Shown here: piece after piece, positions 1 through 12,343 of the stretch
How positions within the stretch are numbered: position 1 is the first letter of the stretch
How the letters are laid out: every line of letters starts with the position of its first letter
Source of the DNA: Crocodylus rhombifer
Taxonomy: Eukaryota; Chordata; Crocodylia; Crocodylidae
Assembly: GCA_038503035.1 (NCBI GenBank)
Contig: JAVSML010025531.1
Span: 310,001-374,000 of the forward strand
Length of the DNA stretch: 64,000 nucleotides
Reading direction: 5' to 3'
The notes under the pieces: model-generated
Told to the model about the DNA's origin: nothing
Databases searched by the model: none
Seen by the model: the letters and a program-made list of their open reading frames with translations, nothing else
Translations under genes and position numbers: made by a program

Positions 1-1911
1 GTAGGAGATCCAAATTTTAAACCCTTCTCTAAATAGCAGATGTAGGGATCTACAGTGCTTATGTATATAGACCACATGTGATTTCAAAAATCTATTTCCT
101 TTTAGGTAACTGAGCTGGATCGGTACTGATGCCTCTAGCCTTCTCCATCCCCAAGCATGTATGAGGAGTATACTTGCTCCTAGTGTAGCTCAGCTAGCAA
201 TAGTTTCCTTTTATTACTGAATACCAAATGAGCCTTAATTTATTTTGAAAAGAGCATCAAAAAGGATATTTATTTGGATTTAACTAGTTTATTGGTTATT
301 TAGCTTGTCTTCTCATTTCCAGAAAGATGAGTCTTGTATAGGCAGCAAGTGAATGTTTTTTCTTCTCATTTTAGTTTCCATGTACATACCATGCAAAACT
401 ACTATATAACTTGTGCTCCCTAAAGTTGGTGCCGAAAATAGAGAAGCATTATATTGGTATCTGAGATTGTTGATTATTCAGATGTACTTTTTTAATGATG
501 TGATCATAAAGAATATGTTTTAAAGATGAACTACAAGGAAAAAATAGTCAATATAAAAAGCTACTGAGATAAATTTAGCCCTAATAGAAGTAGGCATATT
601 TCCAGTTAACTTGTATTGGAATTGTACCTGTTTACACTGGGACTCAATTTTTGGATTGTATTTTAGGTTCTATGGCTTTGTAATTTTAAGTTTTGTTCAT
701 ATTTTGGAGGAAAGATACACATTTGTGAATGCACGTGTGTGTTAAAAAACAAGAAATTAAGCAAACCATATCTCCTTTTGTATGGTGGTATTGGAAACAT
801 AATGCATAATAATGATTGGACTGACAGCATGATAATGTTTCTCATAGATGTTTTGTCTGTGAGCAGTCAGTGCTCTTTTCTTCTGGTAGAATAATGTCTT
901 TGTTATATATTATTTCTTGTCATGTTCTTCAGTTTAAAAGAGGTTGTTTCAGTAAATACAAAGACAACACTAAAGATCTTATTGATGTTTCCTGAAGACA
1001 GATAAAGTGTATAGTCATTAAAGTGATATTATGGTTCTTAAGAAAAGTTGGGTGCTGAATATACACAGCAACAATTAAAAAAAAATACAGGTTGAAATGT
1101 ACTCTTCACAGAGGTCTAATGCCAGAAATATATCTTGATTAAATGGCATTTGCTAAATTCTATAAAATACTGAACTGCATCAACTTCCAGTAAGAAACAA
1201 TGGGAGATGAAGCTCCTTGTACTTTGCATAAGGAGCTGAGTACCCATCACAATTTGGCCCAAACTGTGTTGAACTGAATGGTTTAAAAATCAGTATTGGG
1301 AACTGAGATAAATATTTCATTTTGCACTTTTTAAAAAGAAAACTTTGGAATTGTTTTTGATATTGCCTTTCAGTTGTACATAGATTTACATACAGCATCT
1401 AGATCTGTGTGAATATTCTCACTGCTATCAACTGGGCTAGCGAACCTATTCCCAAAAGACTGGTGCACCATACAAAGCATTAAATGTTTTTGCTTATAGA
1501 GCAAATCTCTGATATTGCATGTCTTTAGATCTCATTTCCTGCTCACTGTCTACTTACCCAGAGTGTAATTTGGAGAGCAGTTTGTCATTGTGGTGACATT
1601 TGTTTATAAACATGAGTGTGTTAAATGCAAAATAACTACATTAATGAAACATTGTGGCTGATATTTACACACACATAAGTCAAGACATTCAAAATAATGA
1701 TTCCCACAACTACCATAACTAGTTTCTTGGCTTATGCTGGGAACAGTAATTTGTATTACTCTCTATGTAAGCATTTATGTCTAATTAAGCACTCCTGGTA
1801 TTAAATTCTCTGGTAAGATAACCTGTTTTCTGTGTTACATGCAGTATGAAGTTGTGCTGAAATTTTAATGGAATTGTAATTTACCCAACAAAGCAAGTCA
1901 ATATCTTACCA
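1..1911. other. AT-rich non-coding DNA, nothing recognised
   Basis: No convincing exon, RNA gene or repeat was seen. The short open frames here lack composition or similarity that would support coding. Probably intronic or intergenic. Confidence 0.6.
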
Positions 1912-2070
1912 CAGTGGTTCTTAACCTTTTTAGACTCAAGTCACCCCTCTTTAGACACAAAGCACCCCTCTGTAACTTGTATGAATTGAGTGAAATTGCA
2001 TTTTGAAAACTACCTTATTTTTTACAGTATTAACCTTCTTGGAGAGGGGCTGTTCAGTGGGGCAGGGGAA
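1912..2070 (+). mobile_element. hAT-like transposon, 5' end
   Basis: Begins with CAGTGGTTCTTAACC, a typical hAT (Charlie-like) terminus, followed by CACCCCTCTTTAGAC. The next ~150 bp, including TGAATTGAGT and GAGGGGCTG, matches the order of words in the element at 35620-35901, so both belong to one family. The 3' end could not be found, and the GC-rich continuation to about 2260 may also belong to it. Non-autonomous: no transposase frame. Confidence 0.6.
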
Positions 2071-3160
2071 TTGCCACGCAAGGACAGCTCGAGCCTGTGC
2101 TGCATGGGGAACTTGATGCAAGTAACTCCTGGTGGGGGAAATAGTGTAGCCCTAAGGCTGGAACCAGCAGTTGAGCTTTTCCAGTCCTGGGGCTGCGCTG
2201 TGAACCATGTAAGCATTCAGGAAAATATGTTAACCCTTTCCAAGTTTGGGTTAACACAATCTTGATCTAAGTTAGTATGCCTCAGGAACTGCACTAACAT
2301 AGATTGGGCTGCCATTTCAGGGGGCAATTTTAAGCCCTTTGTATTCCTACATTATTGGGCATTTAGATAAACCTACCCTGGTTAGGTCAATCTAACTGTA
2401 CCATCCTGCCTTACCATATTTGCTTTACTGAAGTTAGGAAACCTGTCAACTCACCTGTTCCCTGTCCCTGCCCACCTGGCCTCTCAGTACTTATTGATGT
2501 GCATGAGGAAATCCGTCCCTTTGGGTATGATCACCTTTACCTGATTAGGAAATACTCCTTTAATTGACACTTATACAGAAGTTGGGGAAGAACTGCTAGC
2601 GTTAGTTACTATACTTCCTTTGCAGACTTAGCAGCATGAGGCAGACAGTTATGTATCTCTTTTCATGATTTTTCTACCCTAGAAGAGTGTCTAGCATGAT
2701 AATTGTGTCAATATAGCTGTGTTCACAGAGCACATTTGTAGAGGACATGCCAATAGAATGTGTTTTCCTACTGATATAGCTGTACCATCTCTTGGAATAA
2801 CATAAGCTAAGAGAAAGAAAATAACTCTTCTGTTAACATGGTGACACCTACTCCAGAAGTTTTGAGAATCTATTTATGTGAGCTAGAGGATATAATTTTT
2901 CACTTTCCTAACTGTATTTCCAAACAGTTTCCAAAACTTTGTACTGTAAACCTAACCTCAGACTACTCAATAACATTTTGCAAGATCAGAGAGATGAGTA
3001 TTTGCAGAGGCAGACTTTGTTTATAAAATGACAGCAGTGTAATTAGGGCAGGGTTACTGAGGCACCAATCTGGGGAAGAGGGAGAAAAGAAAAAAATACT
3101 TCTGCCGCAGCTGTACAATCACACTGGCAGCCAGAAGTCATCCCTGTCCTGGGTGCCTGG
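2071..3160. other. Unassigned sequence between hAT elements
   Basis: Moderately AT-rich. Positions 2071-2260 may be the remainder of the hAT element at 1912. Nothing else recognised. Confidence 0.5.
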
Positions 3161-3771
3161 TAGGGTTGTGCAAAGCTTTGGCCCCTGATTCGATTTGGGG
3201 GAGATTCTGCTCGATTTGGTGGCTGAATCTCCAAATCTGAATTGAATCAGAGGACCTTTTAATCGCTCCAAATTGGATTGGAATGCTCCAAATTGATTTG
3301 GAAATTTGGACATAGTCAGCTTTAAATGTTTTTTTTTTTACATACCTCTAGCTAGCAGGGGCTCAGGAATGCTGAGATGCTGGGGTGCATGGAGCATCAC
3401 ACAGGAGTGCAGGGGGCTCCCCAACAGTGCTTGACAGCTGACCCTGAAGTGGACCAGAGGCACTTCTGATCCACTTCTGGGTTTGCAGCAGAGCACGTGG
3501 GGGGTCCCTGCCGCACTCCTGTGAGATGCTCCATGCGCCCCAGCATTGCAGCGATCACGAGCCATACTTGCTTCCTCAAGGTATGTAGATGAAACTTTTA
3601 AAGCTGTGTCTATGTCTGAATCACTGATTCTCTGAATCAGCATTGAATCTTCAGATTCAGATTCGGCCAAATCAAATCAGGCATAGTGATCTGAATCAAC
3701 GAATCAAGTCACTGTCCCTGATTCAGGCCAAATCTGAATCAAATAGGTAGGGCCTGTTTCGCATACCCCTA
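3161..3771. mobile_element. Palindromic (fold-back) non-autonomous hAT element, copy 1
   Basis: Flanked by a perfect 8-bp duplication, GTGCCTGG (3153-3160 and 3772-3779), the hallmark of hAT insertion. Termini are inverted: TAGGGTTGTGCAAAG against the complement of TTTCGCATACCCCTA. Inside, two arms rich in GATTC/GAATC words face each other, and a central hairpin pairs the region around 3390-3415 (GGTGCATGGAGCATC) with 3525-3545 (GATGCTCCATGCGCC). 611 bp, no transposase. Same family as 29728-30274. Short open frames inside it are not genes. Confidence 0.85.
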
Positions 3772-3779
3772 GTGCCTGG

Positions 3780-6700
3780 CTGTGTTATGCCTCTGCAAAA
3801 TTATGTAGGTTTTGTGCAAGTACAAGGTAATGAATGCATCATGGGCAAGTTATGGTGGATACAGAATGAGTCCTTCGAATATTTTGATTTTTTTTTTGTA
3901 TGTTTAAAATTTCACCTGAATTGTTCCAGTAATGCCTTCTTTGCATTGTGCATACTAGGTCTTCAAACGAATGCAAAGACTGTAGGCACATTTGCCCAAG
4001 GAGATATTTTGTTTTAGTTATTCATTTGGATTTATAAAACACAGAGGAGATGATCACACAGTATAACAGAGTATATACAAGTACCTCTGTCTGTTTATAG
4101 AAGAAGGGAAAAAAGTGCAACCCCCAGAATACCAAAATCCTTTAGCAAGTGCACAAAGGGAAAAAAATGCATTATATCAAATACTTTTGCACAGATTCCA
4201 TCTATATGTATGTGTGTGTATGCATTTGTATGTACACAGTTTTTTTAAATCCTAGAATTTAACATCCAAGAGCTCGGTACAACTTATCATTTTCCTTCTA
4301 GTGGTTCTGTTTAAAAGTCCAGAATATCTAACAAAACCTTTTCCTCCCATTTTTTAAAAACCAGATACAGTTAATTATTTATTAATTTTGTACACTGTGG
4401 TGAGTTATCTGGCTGAATATTGTAAATGTGTACATATTTCTACTTAAGTTAAACCTTCCTTGAATAAATTTTTGTTTAGAAATGTTGTCTTGGGCATTTC
4501 ATCTCATTGAGTAAACTACATTTATAGCAAATTTCAACTTTTTACATTATTCATCAGCGCACACAGGCTTAGAAAAAAAACTTAAACAGTGAAAAATACT
4601 CTTTAATCCAAGTTCAGATAACTCAGAAGTAACCAAATGAAATTTTAATAAACATTTTTCAGGAGAATTCACCGTTGTACTAAATAGGTGCTGGAGGTAT
4701 TTCAGCACAAATGGCTATTTCTTTTTAGAAAGTTACCAGTGTGACTCATTGAAAGTTCATCACATCAGTTCTTCTAACTATTGCTAGCACAAAACTAGAA
4801 TGAAGTCTGCATTCTGTATGTAAAAACTACTGTCTCAAGTAGCTGCCAGGTGCTTTAGCTTTGTCAATTTAACAGAGATTCGTTGCAAGTGAAGCTGCCT
4901 GCTTCATAAAAGTTCAGATTGAGCCTTGACACTTAATCTAAATACTGCAGCTACAGGGATTTTCCTCAAGGTAATTTAGAGTGATTATTAGTTGATTAAA
5001 GTGGTTCTCTGTCAGCTTCAATCATGATTTGGTGTCATGTGGCAGTCACAGTTGATAATTCTGATTGATATTGGTGTGCAATTGAGTGTTTTCCACATAA
5101 ATTGAAAAGAGCAGCTTCATAATCCCCTCTCGTGTTTTTATAACAAAATCTTCATTCTACGGAACAGCTAAATGTTGCATCAAAGTACTGCCCCACTCAC
5201 CTGCTAATTTAAAAAAAAAAAACTTAGAATGCCATATGTAGAAAATTCTTAGTGTGCTGAGTAAGCTCATGAAATATAAATAGGCATTCTCCAATATGCT
5301 TTTGATATATCTAAAATTCCAGTAATATAACTGAGTTGAATATCATCCTACTGACTATAAACAGTAGAGCTGAATTTAGAACACACTAGGTTATTTTGAA
5401 TTTACTGTACTGAAACCAGCAGTCTATTTCACTTTTAAAGGCAATAATCATTGTAGTAACAAATAGCCCAATGACTGGTGTGCTGTGCTGTAAATACATT
5501 GGGCTTGCATTCACTGTAGCTTCCCACTTGCTTCTATTATTATGGTGATCTTGTCTGTTATTCTGGGTGATGTATCCTATTAAAGATTAACAATAAATAA
5601 AGGTTAACATTCAGGCTTTCTAATGCATGTCTTAACTGCTTTTCTGAATTAGCAGTGCTTTTTTCAATTGAGGATAAAATGGATAACTTTTACTTCACAT
5701 TTCAAAATGTATAATATAAAGGTTAATGGAGCTGATAAGAACATTCAAATTATAAACAAATAAAAATTGACTTCAAAATTAGGACTATAAAATGAGTTAT
5801 TTTTGATGATATTGCCAGTTAAATCTTGAAAATCCTATTTGTAAATTAATTCAATAGTCTGAACTCAAGCCCAATTTTTTGTGGTTAATAGGATATAATT
5901 ACTAATTTGTGAACATTGGGGCAGCTATATGGAATTCTCAAGTTTTCATAGGTTTTTAGCACATTATTTTGTATGAAAAGATTGTCAGAGTTTAGTATTC
6001 ATTACTTGTTATGTTCATCTTATAAAATATCCACTAAAGGAATGAAGGCAATATTATTGTATTTAGGTGACCAAATACCCAACATAATAATGAATTGTGC
6101 AAAATCAAAAAATTGAAAACAGTTCAGTCTGGAGATATGTATTTTAAAAGTATGTGATGAATATTTTTTATTCTATAAAGAGAGATCTCAGGCTCCAGGA
6201 CCCAGGAGGCGGGAGGTGGCCGGGGAATAGAAACTAGTGGCAGCCATCAATGACAAACGTTTGCCTAAGGCATTATAGTCAGAGAAGATCCCAAGAAATA
6301 TGCTGATTCAGTATTAGAAACTTTCTGGAACTGTAGACTTTCACAATAGAATTCCTTGGGAAGTATGATGGTAATATTTTTGCTTATATTATCCTATATA
6401 ACTACCCAGTGTCACAGTTCTCAGTAAACAGCACTCCATCGTGTCCATGGGACAAAAAGGCAACACAAATGTAACAAAAAACATAGGAATTATAAACTAA
6501 GCAGGTTTATAGGCGCAGAGCAGAATATTATATCACTTTACATGCCCAAATGGCACTCATACAACTGTACTGTTTTAGGCACTTATTTAGTTCTTGATTC
6601 TCTTCTAGTTAAGCATTTACAGGGCTGATGTGTGCTTGCAGTATGATGTACTGTGATCAGGCAGGTACACAGCTCTGTATGCACATATATAATGGGAAAG

Positions 6701-9700
6701 TACTCAAAATTATAGCCAGGCAAAAATCCATGACTAGTGGGTGTTAAAGAATGGTGGAGAACAGTCCTCCCATAGCCTAATGGCTAGAACATTTACCTAG
6801 AATGCAAGAGAGCTGAAAGTTTACAAATATATAATACTAGGCCCACTTGACCCTACCTTTTCTACTTCCAAGCTCAGTGCTTCAACCATGAGGCCTCAGG
6901 TTAGGTAGTATCCAGCTATTCTCCTGTCTTTGCATCAAGAGGAAGAGAACAAGTGAGAAGGGTGTTTAGACCTGTGAGATGGCTGATATCCTGGAAAGAA
7001 GGGGACCTGGAATCTACCGATATGGCAAAACCTTCTGTACTGCTCTCTATCTGCTTTAACCAGTGACTACTGAAAACAAATTGCAGTGTTTCAGCTTGAA
7101 GAGGAGAACAGGAGAGGGCACTAGTTGCTGAACCTATGAAGTGGTGGTTACGTAAGTGTGCTAGGAAGCAGGAGATAAAGATTCAAATCCTGCTGGATTG
7201 GGTAGAACCTGTTTCCTGTGCAAGTGCCGTATATCTTGAGCTAAGACATAGGAGGGTCGTCATCTTCCTCCTCTGGTGTCCAGTCCCCAGCTACAAGTTT
7301 GGAACTTATCCATGCATGAACATATGGACCTGCCTAGCCCAGATGCAGCCTACTGACCATATGCAATAGCCACATAGATACTTGTGTGTTCACACTGCTT
7401 GTGGGATAGGTTTACAAACTTTGCATAAGAGCCAAAAATAGCACTAATGCTACCAAGTGTTGTTTGGTGGCATAAAGTTAAATGGGATTCTGCCCACAGC
7501 GTCCATAGAGGTAAGCCAGAAAATCTGTAACACATAGACAAAATTGTTTGGGGTCTGCTCATTTTGTTATTGGTCAAAAACATTTTTTAGAGTGGCAAAA
7601 GTAGGAGTATTCATTAGGAATTAAGATGACTGGGGCTAATGTAGTGATGATGTTATGTAAGTAAAAGACATATACATTAAGTATCTATGCATGTCCTACT
7701 AGTAAGATGGATTTGTATCTTTGTTTTTGAAGTGTTCCTGTGCATCAGGTACTTGATATAATATTCTATGATACCAGTGGAAAGACCCACCTTCTGAATT
7801 CAGTGGGCTTTCGATGCCTGAGTGAAGAAGCTTGTAGGCTGCTTTGATGGGCTCTTTTGGAAGGAGGCCTCCCTGGTCTTCTAAAGTTCTAAAATGACAT
7901 GTCATTTCCCTTTTTTCTAAACATAATTCTGGAATTGTTACTCACAAGAAATTTTCAACTTTTGTTTTTCATTGAAATGAAAACTTTTGAAATTTTAGAA
8001 TTTCCTCTGGAACAAGAATTCCAGTTTCTAGCAGGTGTACCTATAGGTCTACCTCGTTCATGAGTGATTCCAATGAATTTTGAACTCAGAAAATTGTCCA
8101 AGTAGTTAAATTATTCCTATATGCATTGATTTTCTTTATTGACATCAAATTTCATGTCAGTTGCCTATTGCTTACCTAGTTTATAGTTCTCTCAAGTTCT
8201 ACACAGTACTGTTTGGTCTGACCTATATAATGGGTGTCATTTGCAATTTTTGCCTGTTTTTGCAACATTTTCAGGGTTTAGACAGTTATAGGCAATATTT
8301 TCCTTGTTTTAAATAATTATCTGATACCACACTATTAATTTTCTTACTGTTACAAAATTGATAATTTAGTCCTATAATCCCTATATTTTTTGTCTAATCA
8401 ATTTCTGACTAAAGCAAAAATTTACTACTTCCTCAATTAATATTTGATCTCAATAAATGTTTGACCTAGAGCCCTATGTTTGTCAACTATGGTATAGTCC
8501 CTTTGTAAAAAATGCTTAGTTTTTACTTCTTTCTCTATATATTTGTGTGTTATGGTTTCTATGAGCTCAGCTTTTTCTAGTTTGTGCTTATAGGTATTCT
8601 CTGGCACATCCTGTGTGGATGCATTTTAATGTTATCATTATGAAATACAACTGAAAATAAAGCAATTAATTCTTCTACCCTTTTTTTCTTAGTAATTGCA
8701 TAATTTTTTTACTTTTTTGGTCCCATAGATTGTCTTTTAATTCTAATTTTTTACTTTCATACTGTCACTCAATATAAATTTCATATTTTATGAAGTTGGC
8801 TATGTTTGTAACTTATGATTTTTTTTCATCTTGAAGTTTCTGTGAGAAATGAGTTGCAGGTAGGTGATCCAGGTTTTTGCACTGGTGTGAATATTTGGAT
8901 ATTCAATACATTTTGTTTTTCCATTTCCATATTTTTCCATTTTATATGTTCACACATGAGTGATCAATCATGGCCAATTTTGATGAAGGAAGAAGGATTT
9001 GCTGAAAGACTCTTTAAAGCATATTATTGTTTAGAGATTCTGATTTCTTTACAAGTTTTTATGAGCTCTATTATCAAGAACCAATAGACTGGGACAGGCC
9101 ACTGTGAAAATAAAGAAAAGAAAACAGATTATTAAAAAAGAAGTCAAATAACTTCTAATCAGAAAATGTCTTAGTTTTTTTAACCAACTGATATATATAT
9201 AGAGAGAGGTTGGCAATTTAGCTGTGCATTGATAAACTTCATTATACAGTATTGTTGGTGCAGACAAGATTTTTTTTGCATAATCATAACACCCCAAAAT
9301 GAGGCAAATCTGCATATTAACATTCCCGTCACCCCTATGTACTGTATAAACTCATTGTAATGAATCCCCATGGAACTGGGAGAAAAGTTGTAGTTAATGT
9401 GTTGCATATTATATAATGAAAAAGTTGGGTCCTGTTGTTGGGACCGTTAAAAGTATAAGTATTAGATTTGGAACCCTGTGATGAAGGATTGATTGTACCT
9501 TATTTGAAGCTATGCTGCCCAGAGTGCCACTATATCAGAGTTCAGTCAAAGATTTTAAAAGGAATAACAGGGTATTGGTATGTGCCAGTTGTTGGGTTGT
9601 CTAGGCTGAGACATTTTGAAGCAACATGCTCTTTCAGAATGTAGAAGCTCAGCACTTTATGAATACGTGGTGTCTCAAGTTCAGCAGAATCACCACTTAC

Positions 9701-9836
9701 ATGAAGGAAAAGATTTTCTGAGGTATAACTAGTATGCTATAACTGAGGCAAAGGAAGAGAATGTGGGGCAGGGCATATTATGCTGGGCAGGTTGTTATAA
9801 AATAGCTAATGCCCATCTCTGCTGTGTTGTGCTTAC
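3780..9836. other. 6-kb AT-rich non-coding stretch
   Basis: No exon or classifiable repeat was recognised. Notable spots: a T-rich stretch ending in an AATAAA near 4461-4466 with no gene attached; an isolated GC-rich block at 6190-6225 in otherwise AT-rich DNA; and a run of AAATTTT/AAAATTT words near 7940-8000 resembling 19555-19720. Probably intronic. Confidence 0.5.
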
Positions 9837-9880
9837 AGAATCATAGATGCTCAGGGAAGGCCTCATATGTATTCTGTTTA
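9837..9880 (-). mobile_element. Possible CR1 3'-end stub
   Basis: AGAATCATAGATGCTCAGGG followed by a degraded GGAAGG-like word resembles the 3' tail of CR1 read on the minus strand. It abuts the LTR-type element. Very short, so tentative. Confidence 0.35.
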
Positions 9881-10429
9881 CCATGATAAATGTCATGGGG
9901 TGGGGCCCCGCGAGCGGCCGTGAGCTCGCTAGCGCCCCTTTGCCATGCCAATTAGGGTGATCTGGCACCCTCTACTCGCCCGCCATGTCTTTGCTGTTGA
10001 GGTTCAGAATGGGAGGCTGCCTACTTACACCTAACGACACTTTGCTGGTATCACCTCCATTCCAAAGTGGGGGTACTCTCACCCCGGCCTTATGGGCAAA
10101 TGTGTGCCTCCAAACCTCCCCTTTAGCACACCCCAAGCCTCGCAGCTGTCCCGGAGACGTTGTACGGTCCCTCGCCCCTCTGGTGCCCTCTCTCGGGCAC
10201 CCTGGGCTCCTCGCCCACCTGGCGCCCCCTTGGACCGGGCTCCTAGCCTCCAGCCTGCTCCCTGGGCCTGTCTCACCGGCGTCCGGCTATTGCTGGCGCC
10301 CCCTGGGTCCAGCTCACTACCACCGCCCTACTATCGGCACCCTTGCCGGCATTCCTCGCCTGATCGCTCTCTCTCTCTGTCTCTGCCCCGCTCCGGGGCC
10401 TTGCCCTCTCTGGGGCCAACACTGGCCCT

Positions 10430-10625
10430 TTCTGGGGCCAGTACCGCGCTCCTCGCGCCTCGCCCTCTCCGGGGCCTCGCCCTCTCTGNNNNNNNNNNCG
10501 CCCTCTCTGGGGCCACTACCGCGCTCCTTGCGCCTCGCCCTCTCCAGGGCCTCGCCCTCTCTGGGGCCACTACCGCGCTCTCTCTCTGGCCCACTCTGGG
10601 GCCTTGCCCTCTCAGGGGCCGCTAC
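10430..10625. repeat. ~54-bp minisatellite inside the LTR-type element, with assembly gap
   Basis: Units carry CGCCCTCTCTGGGGCCACTA and CTACCGCGCTCCTTGCGCC, with a period of 54 bp best seen from 10499 to 10552 and restarting at 10553. Ten Ns interrupt the array. The true copy number is probably larger than shown. Confidence 0.8.
10489..10498. other. 10-N assembly gap
   Basis: Run of N in the middle of the GC-rich tandem array, so its real length is unknown. Confidence 0.99.
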
Positions 10626-11493
10626 CGCACTCCACACGCTAGGGGCACAGGCAACCACCGCCGTGCCTGTCCCCTTTACTCTTCTCTGGGTCCGGTTGTC
10701 CCCACTGGGCAAAACACCACCCTTATGGGCTGGGGTCTGCAACCCCGCACACCGCGCCTCCCTGCCACAATACGGTGCCTCTCCAGCACAGACAACAGTG
10801 CCCCACTGGCACTGTGCCCCTACTGGGCACCTGGAACTCCCAAGCTGTTGGGGAGCCCTGCTGAGGCCTCCTCACTCCCCTACAGCCTCACCCAGTCCTC
10901 CGGTTAACCATAACTCAAGCCAAGCCCAAATGGCTGTAACAAAACCAACAAAGAGCCTACCTGCTCATAATGTAAACTCCAAGCCCCTCTAGGGCTCCCA
11001 ACCCTACCTCTCATCAGGGTGTTCTCGTCCCTAGCATCATCGCAGCCAGTCAGTAAGGTAAGGTAAGGCTGCAACCACCAACTCTGGCTGCTCAGCTCAG
11101 CTCAGCTCAGCCACAGAGCTCCTGCTCGAGCTCGAGCTCGAGCTCCTGCTCCTGCTCCTGCGGCATCCAGAAGGGTACTGCTAGCTAGGCTTTGGCCTAG
11201 CTGTTTATAAGGGCCTGGCCCTGCCTCCTCCTGGCCACATGACCTGCCTGGTTGCCCTAGCAACCCCCATCTGTGTTGCTCCAGGGCACTTCAGCAGCCC
11301 TATTCCTCCTGCTAGTAGCAGGCACCCTGGTACCCTGCTACACCATAGTTTCAGAGCAGCAGAGGTCTAGCCTCTTTTTCCCTGAAGCAAAACAATAAAA
11401 ACTCTTAGGGAGGGGTAATCATTTCATGTGCAGTGTTTACATATCAGGTGGACACCAGTGTTGCATGTCACATTCGCAAATATTGGTCTATAC

Positions 11494-11762
11494 CTGGGGC
11501 TGTCAACCAGGGGTATACAAGAAGGCATAGACGGGCAGAGTTGGAGTGCTGGCACACACCATCCCATGCTGCCATGCAGGCACCACTTGCCCGACTGGAT
11601 GCAGGGGGCGGGGGAGGGTTGCATGTGGTGGCTGCCACTGCTCCATGTTCAGCTGTGTGCCACCCCCCACAGCTCCACATCCAGCCATGCACCACCCCCT
11701 CAACCCCTGCCCCATGTTTGACTGCTGTGGGTACACTGATCCAAAAAGGTTGAAAACCCTTG
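11494..11762. mobile_element. Non-autonomous hAT element
   Basis: Flanked by GTCTATAC (11486-11493) and GTGTATAC (11763-11770), a 7/8 target duplication. Terminal repeats are CTGGGGCTGTCAACC and the complement of GGTTGAAAACCCTTG, matching at 10-11 of 15 positions and ending in the typical hAT TCAACC. 269 bp with a GC-rich interior. Overlapping open frames on both strands here are spurious. Confidence 0.75.
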
Positions 11763-11770
11763 GTGTATAC

Positions 11771-12164
11771 CACTGCCACAAGAAAGTGAAAATGGCATTG
11801 CTTTGTGTTCCAAGAGAAATGAACCTAATTAGAAAACTCTGCAATTTTTCTGGGAGGATGGAGTTTTGATTTGCAACAAGGTCTTGATCGGTCAAGGAAC
11901 AAAAGGAAATTTGATAGTCACTATGAGCTGAAAAGCAGATTACTTCTGAGGTATCAGGATTGGACCAAAGTAAATAGACTGGGATGTCATAATAGGGTAA
12001 GTGCAGGAAAAAGCACAGTGAGCTCTAATATGTGACCCCCACAGTCGCACTTCTTGCTGTGCCACATGTGCACAGTAGGTAGTATAATTGTGGGATCATG
12101 AGTTGGATCCCATTACACCTTATTGCTGGTGCAGATGGAGCCTGGGCTCCCCATGACTGGCATA
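11771..12164. other. Unassigned sequence
   Basis: Mixed-composition DNA between two small elements. No exon or repeat recognised. Confidence 0.5.
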
Positions 12165-12343
12165 TAGGTTCAAATTACATGGCAGCGGGGGGGTGATCCC
12201 CCCCATAAGAGATGAGAGCGCCCCCAGAAGAAATGAGAGCCCCCAGCCTGCTCTGCTCCTGAAGTGGTGGTGGCGGTTCCTTCCAGCTTCTGGCTGCCAT
12301 CACCGCAGACCCCCCACAAGAGTTGGAATGTAATTTGAACCCT
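12165..12343. mobile_element. Putative MITE with 14-bp perfect inverted repeats
   Basis: GGTTCAAATTACAT at 12167-12180 and its exact complement at 12328-12341 enclose a GC-rich core. Size (~179 bp) and structure fit a miniature inverted-repeat transposon. No convincing target duplication was found, so the superfamily is open. Confidence 0.5.

Larger units (their letters stand above)
9891..11342 (-). mobile_element. LTR-type element (inverted copy of the 38.7-kb family)
   Basis: Read on the minus strand it starts TGTAGCAGGG at 11342, the same start as the copy at 38712. It shares with that copy a TATA-like box (11204-11210), a GC-rich leader, a block including GGACTGGGTGAGGCTGTAGG, and an internal GC-rich minisatellite. 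This copy also has short runs of AGCTC and GAGCTC near 11090-11140. The distal end near 9884-9891 is uncertain and no clear target duplication was found. There is no gag/pol frame, so it is either a solo LTR or a non-autonomous element. The long open frames across 9985-10992 on both strands are products of the repeat. Confidence 0.7.

Noticed and set aside
3338..3670. 110-codon minus-strand frame
   Set aside because: Lies wholly inside the palindromic hAT element and has no transposase features.
4380..4490. AATAAA with T-rich downstream sequence as a gene 3' end
   Set aside because: No upstream reading frame or exon on the + strand within several kb. AATAAA is expected by chance in such AT-rich DNA.
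9985..10992. 335- and 271-codon + strand frames and shorter minus-strand frames
   Set aside because: They run through an N gap and the LTR minisatellite, are low-complexity, and are open in several phases.
11090..11145. AGCTC/GAGCTC runs as a regulatory site cluster
   Set aside because: Simple-sequence expansion within the LTR-type element. No factor motif can be argued beyond the repeat itself.
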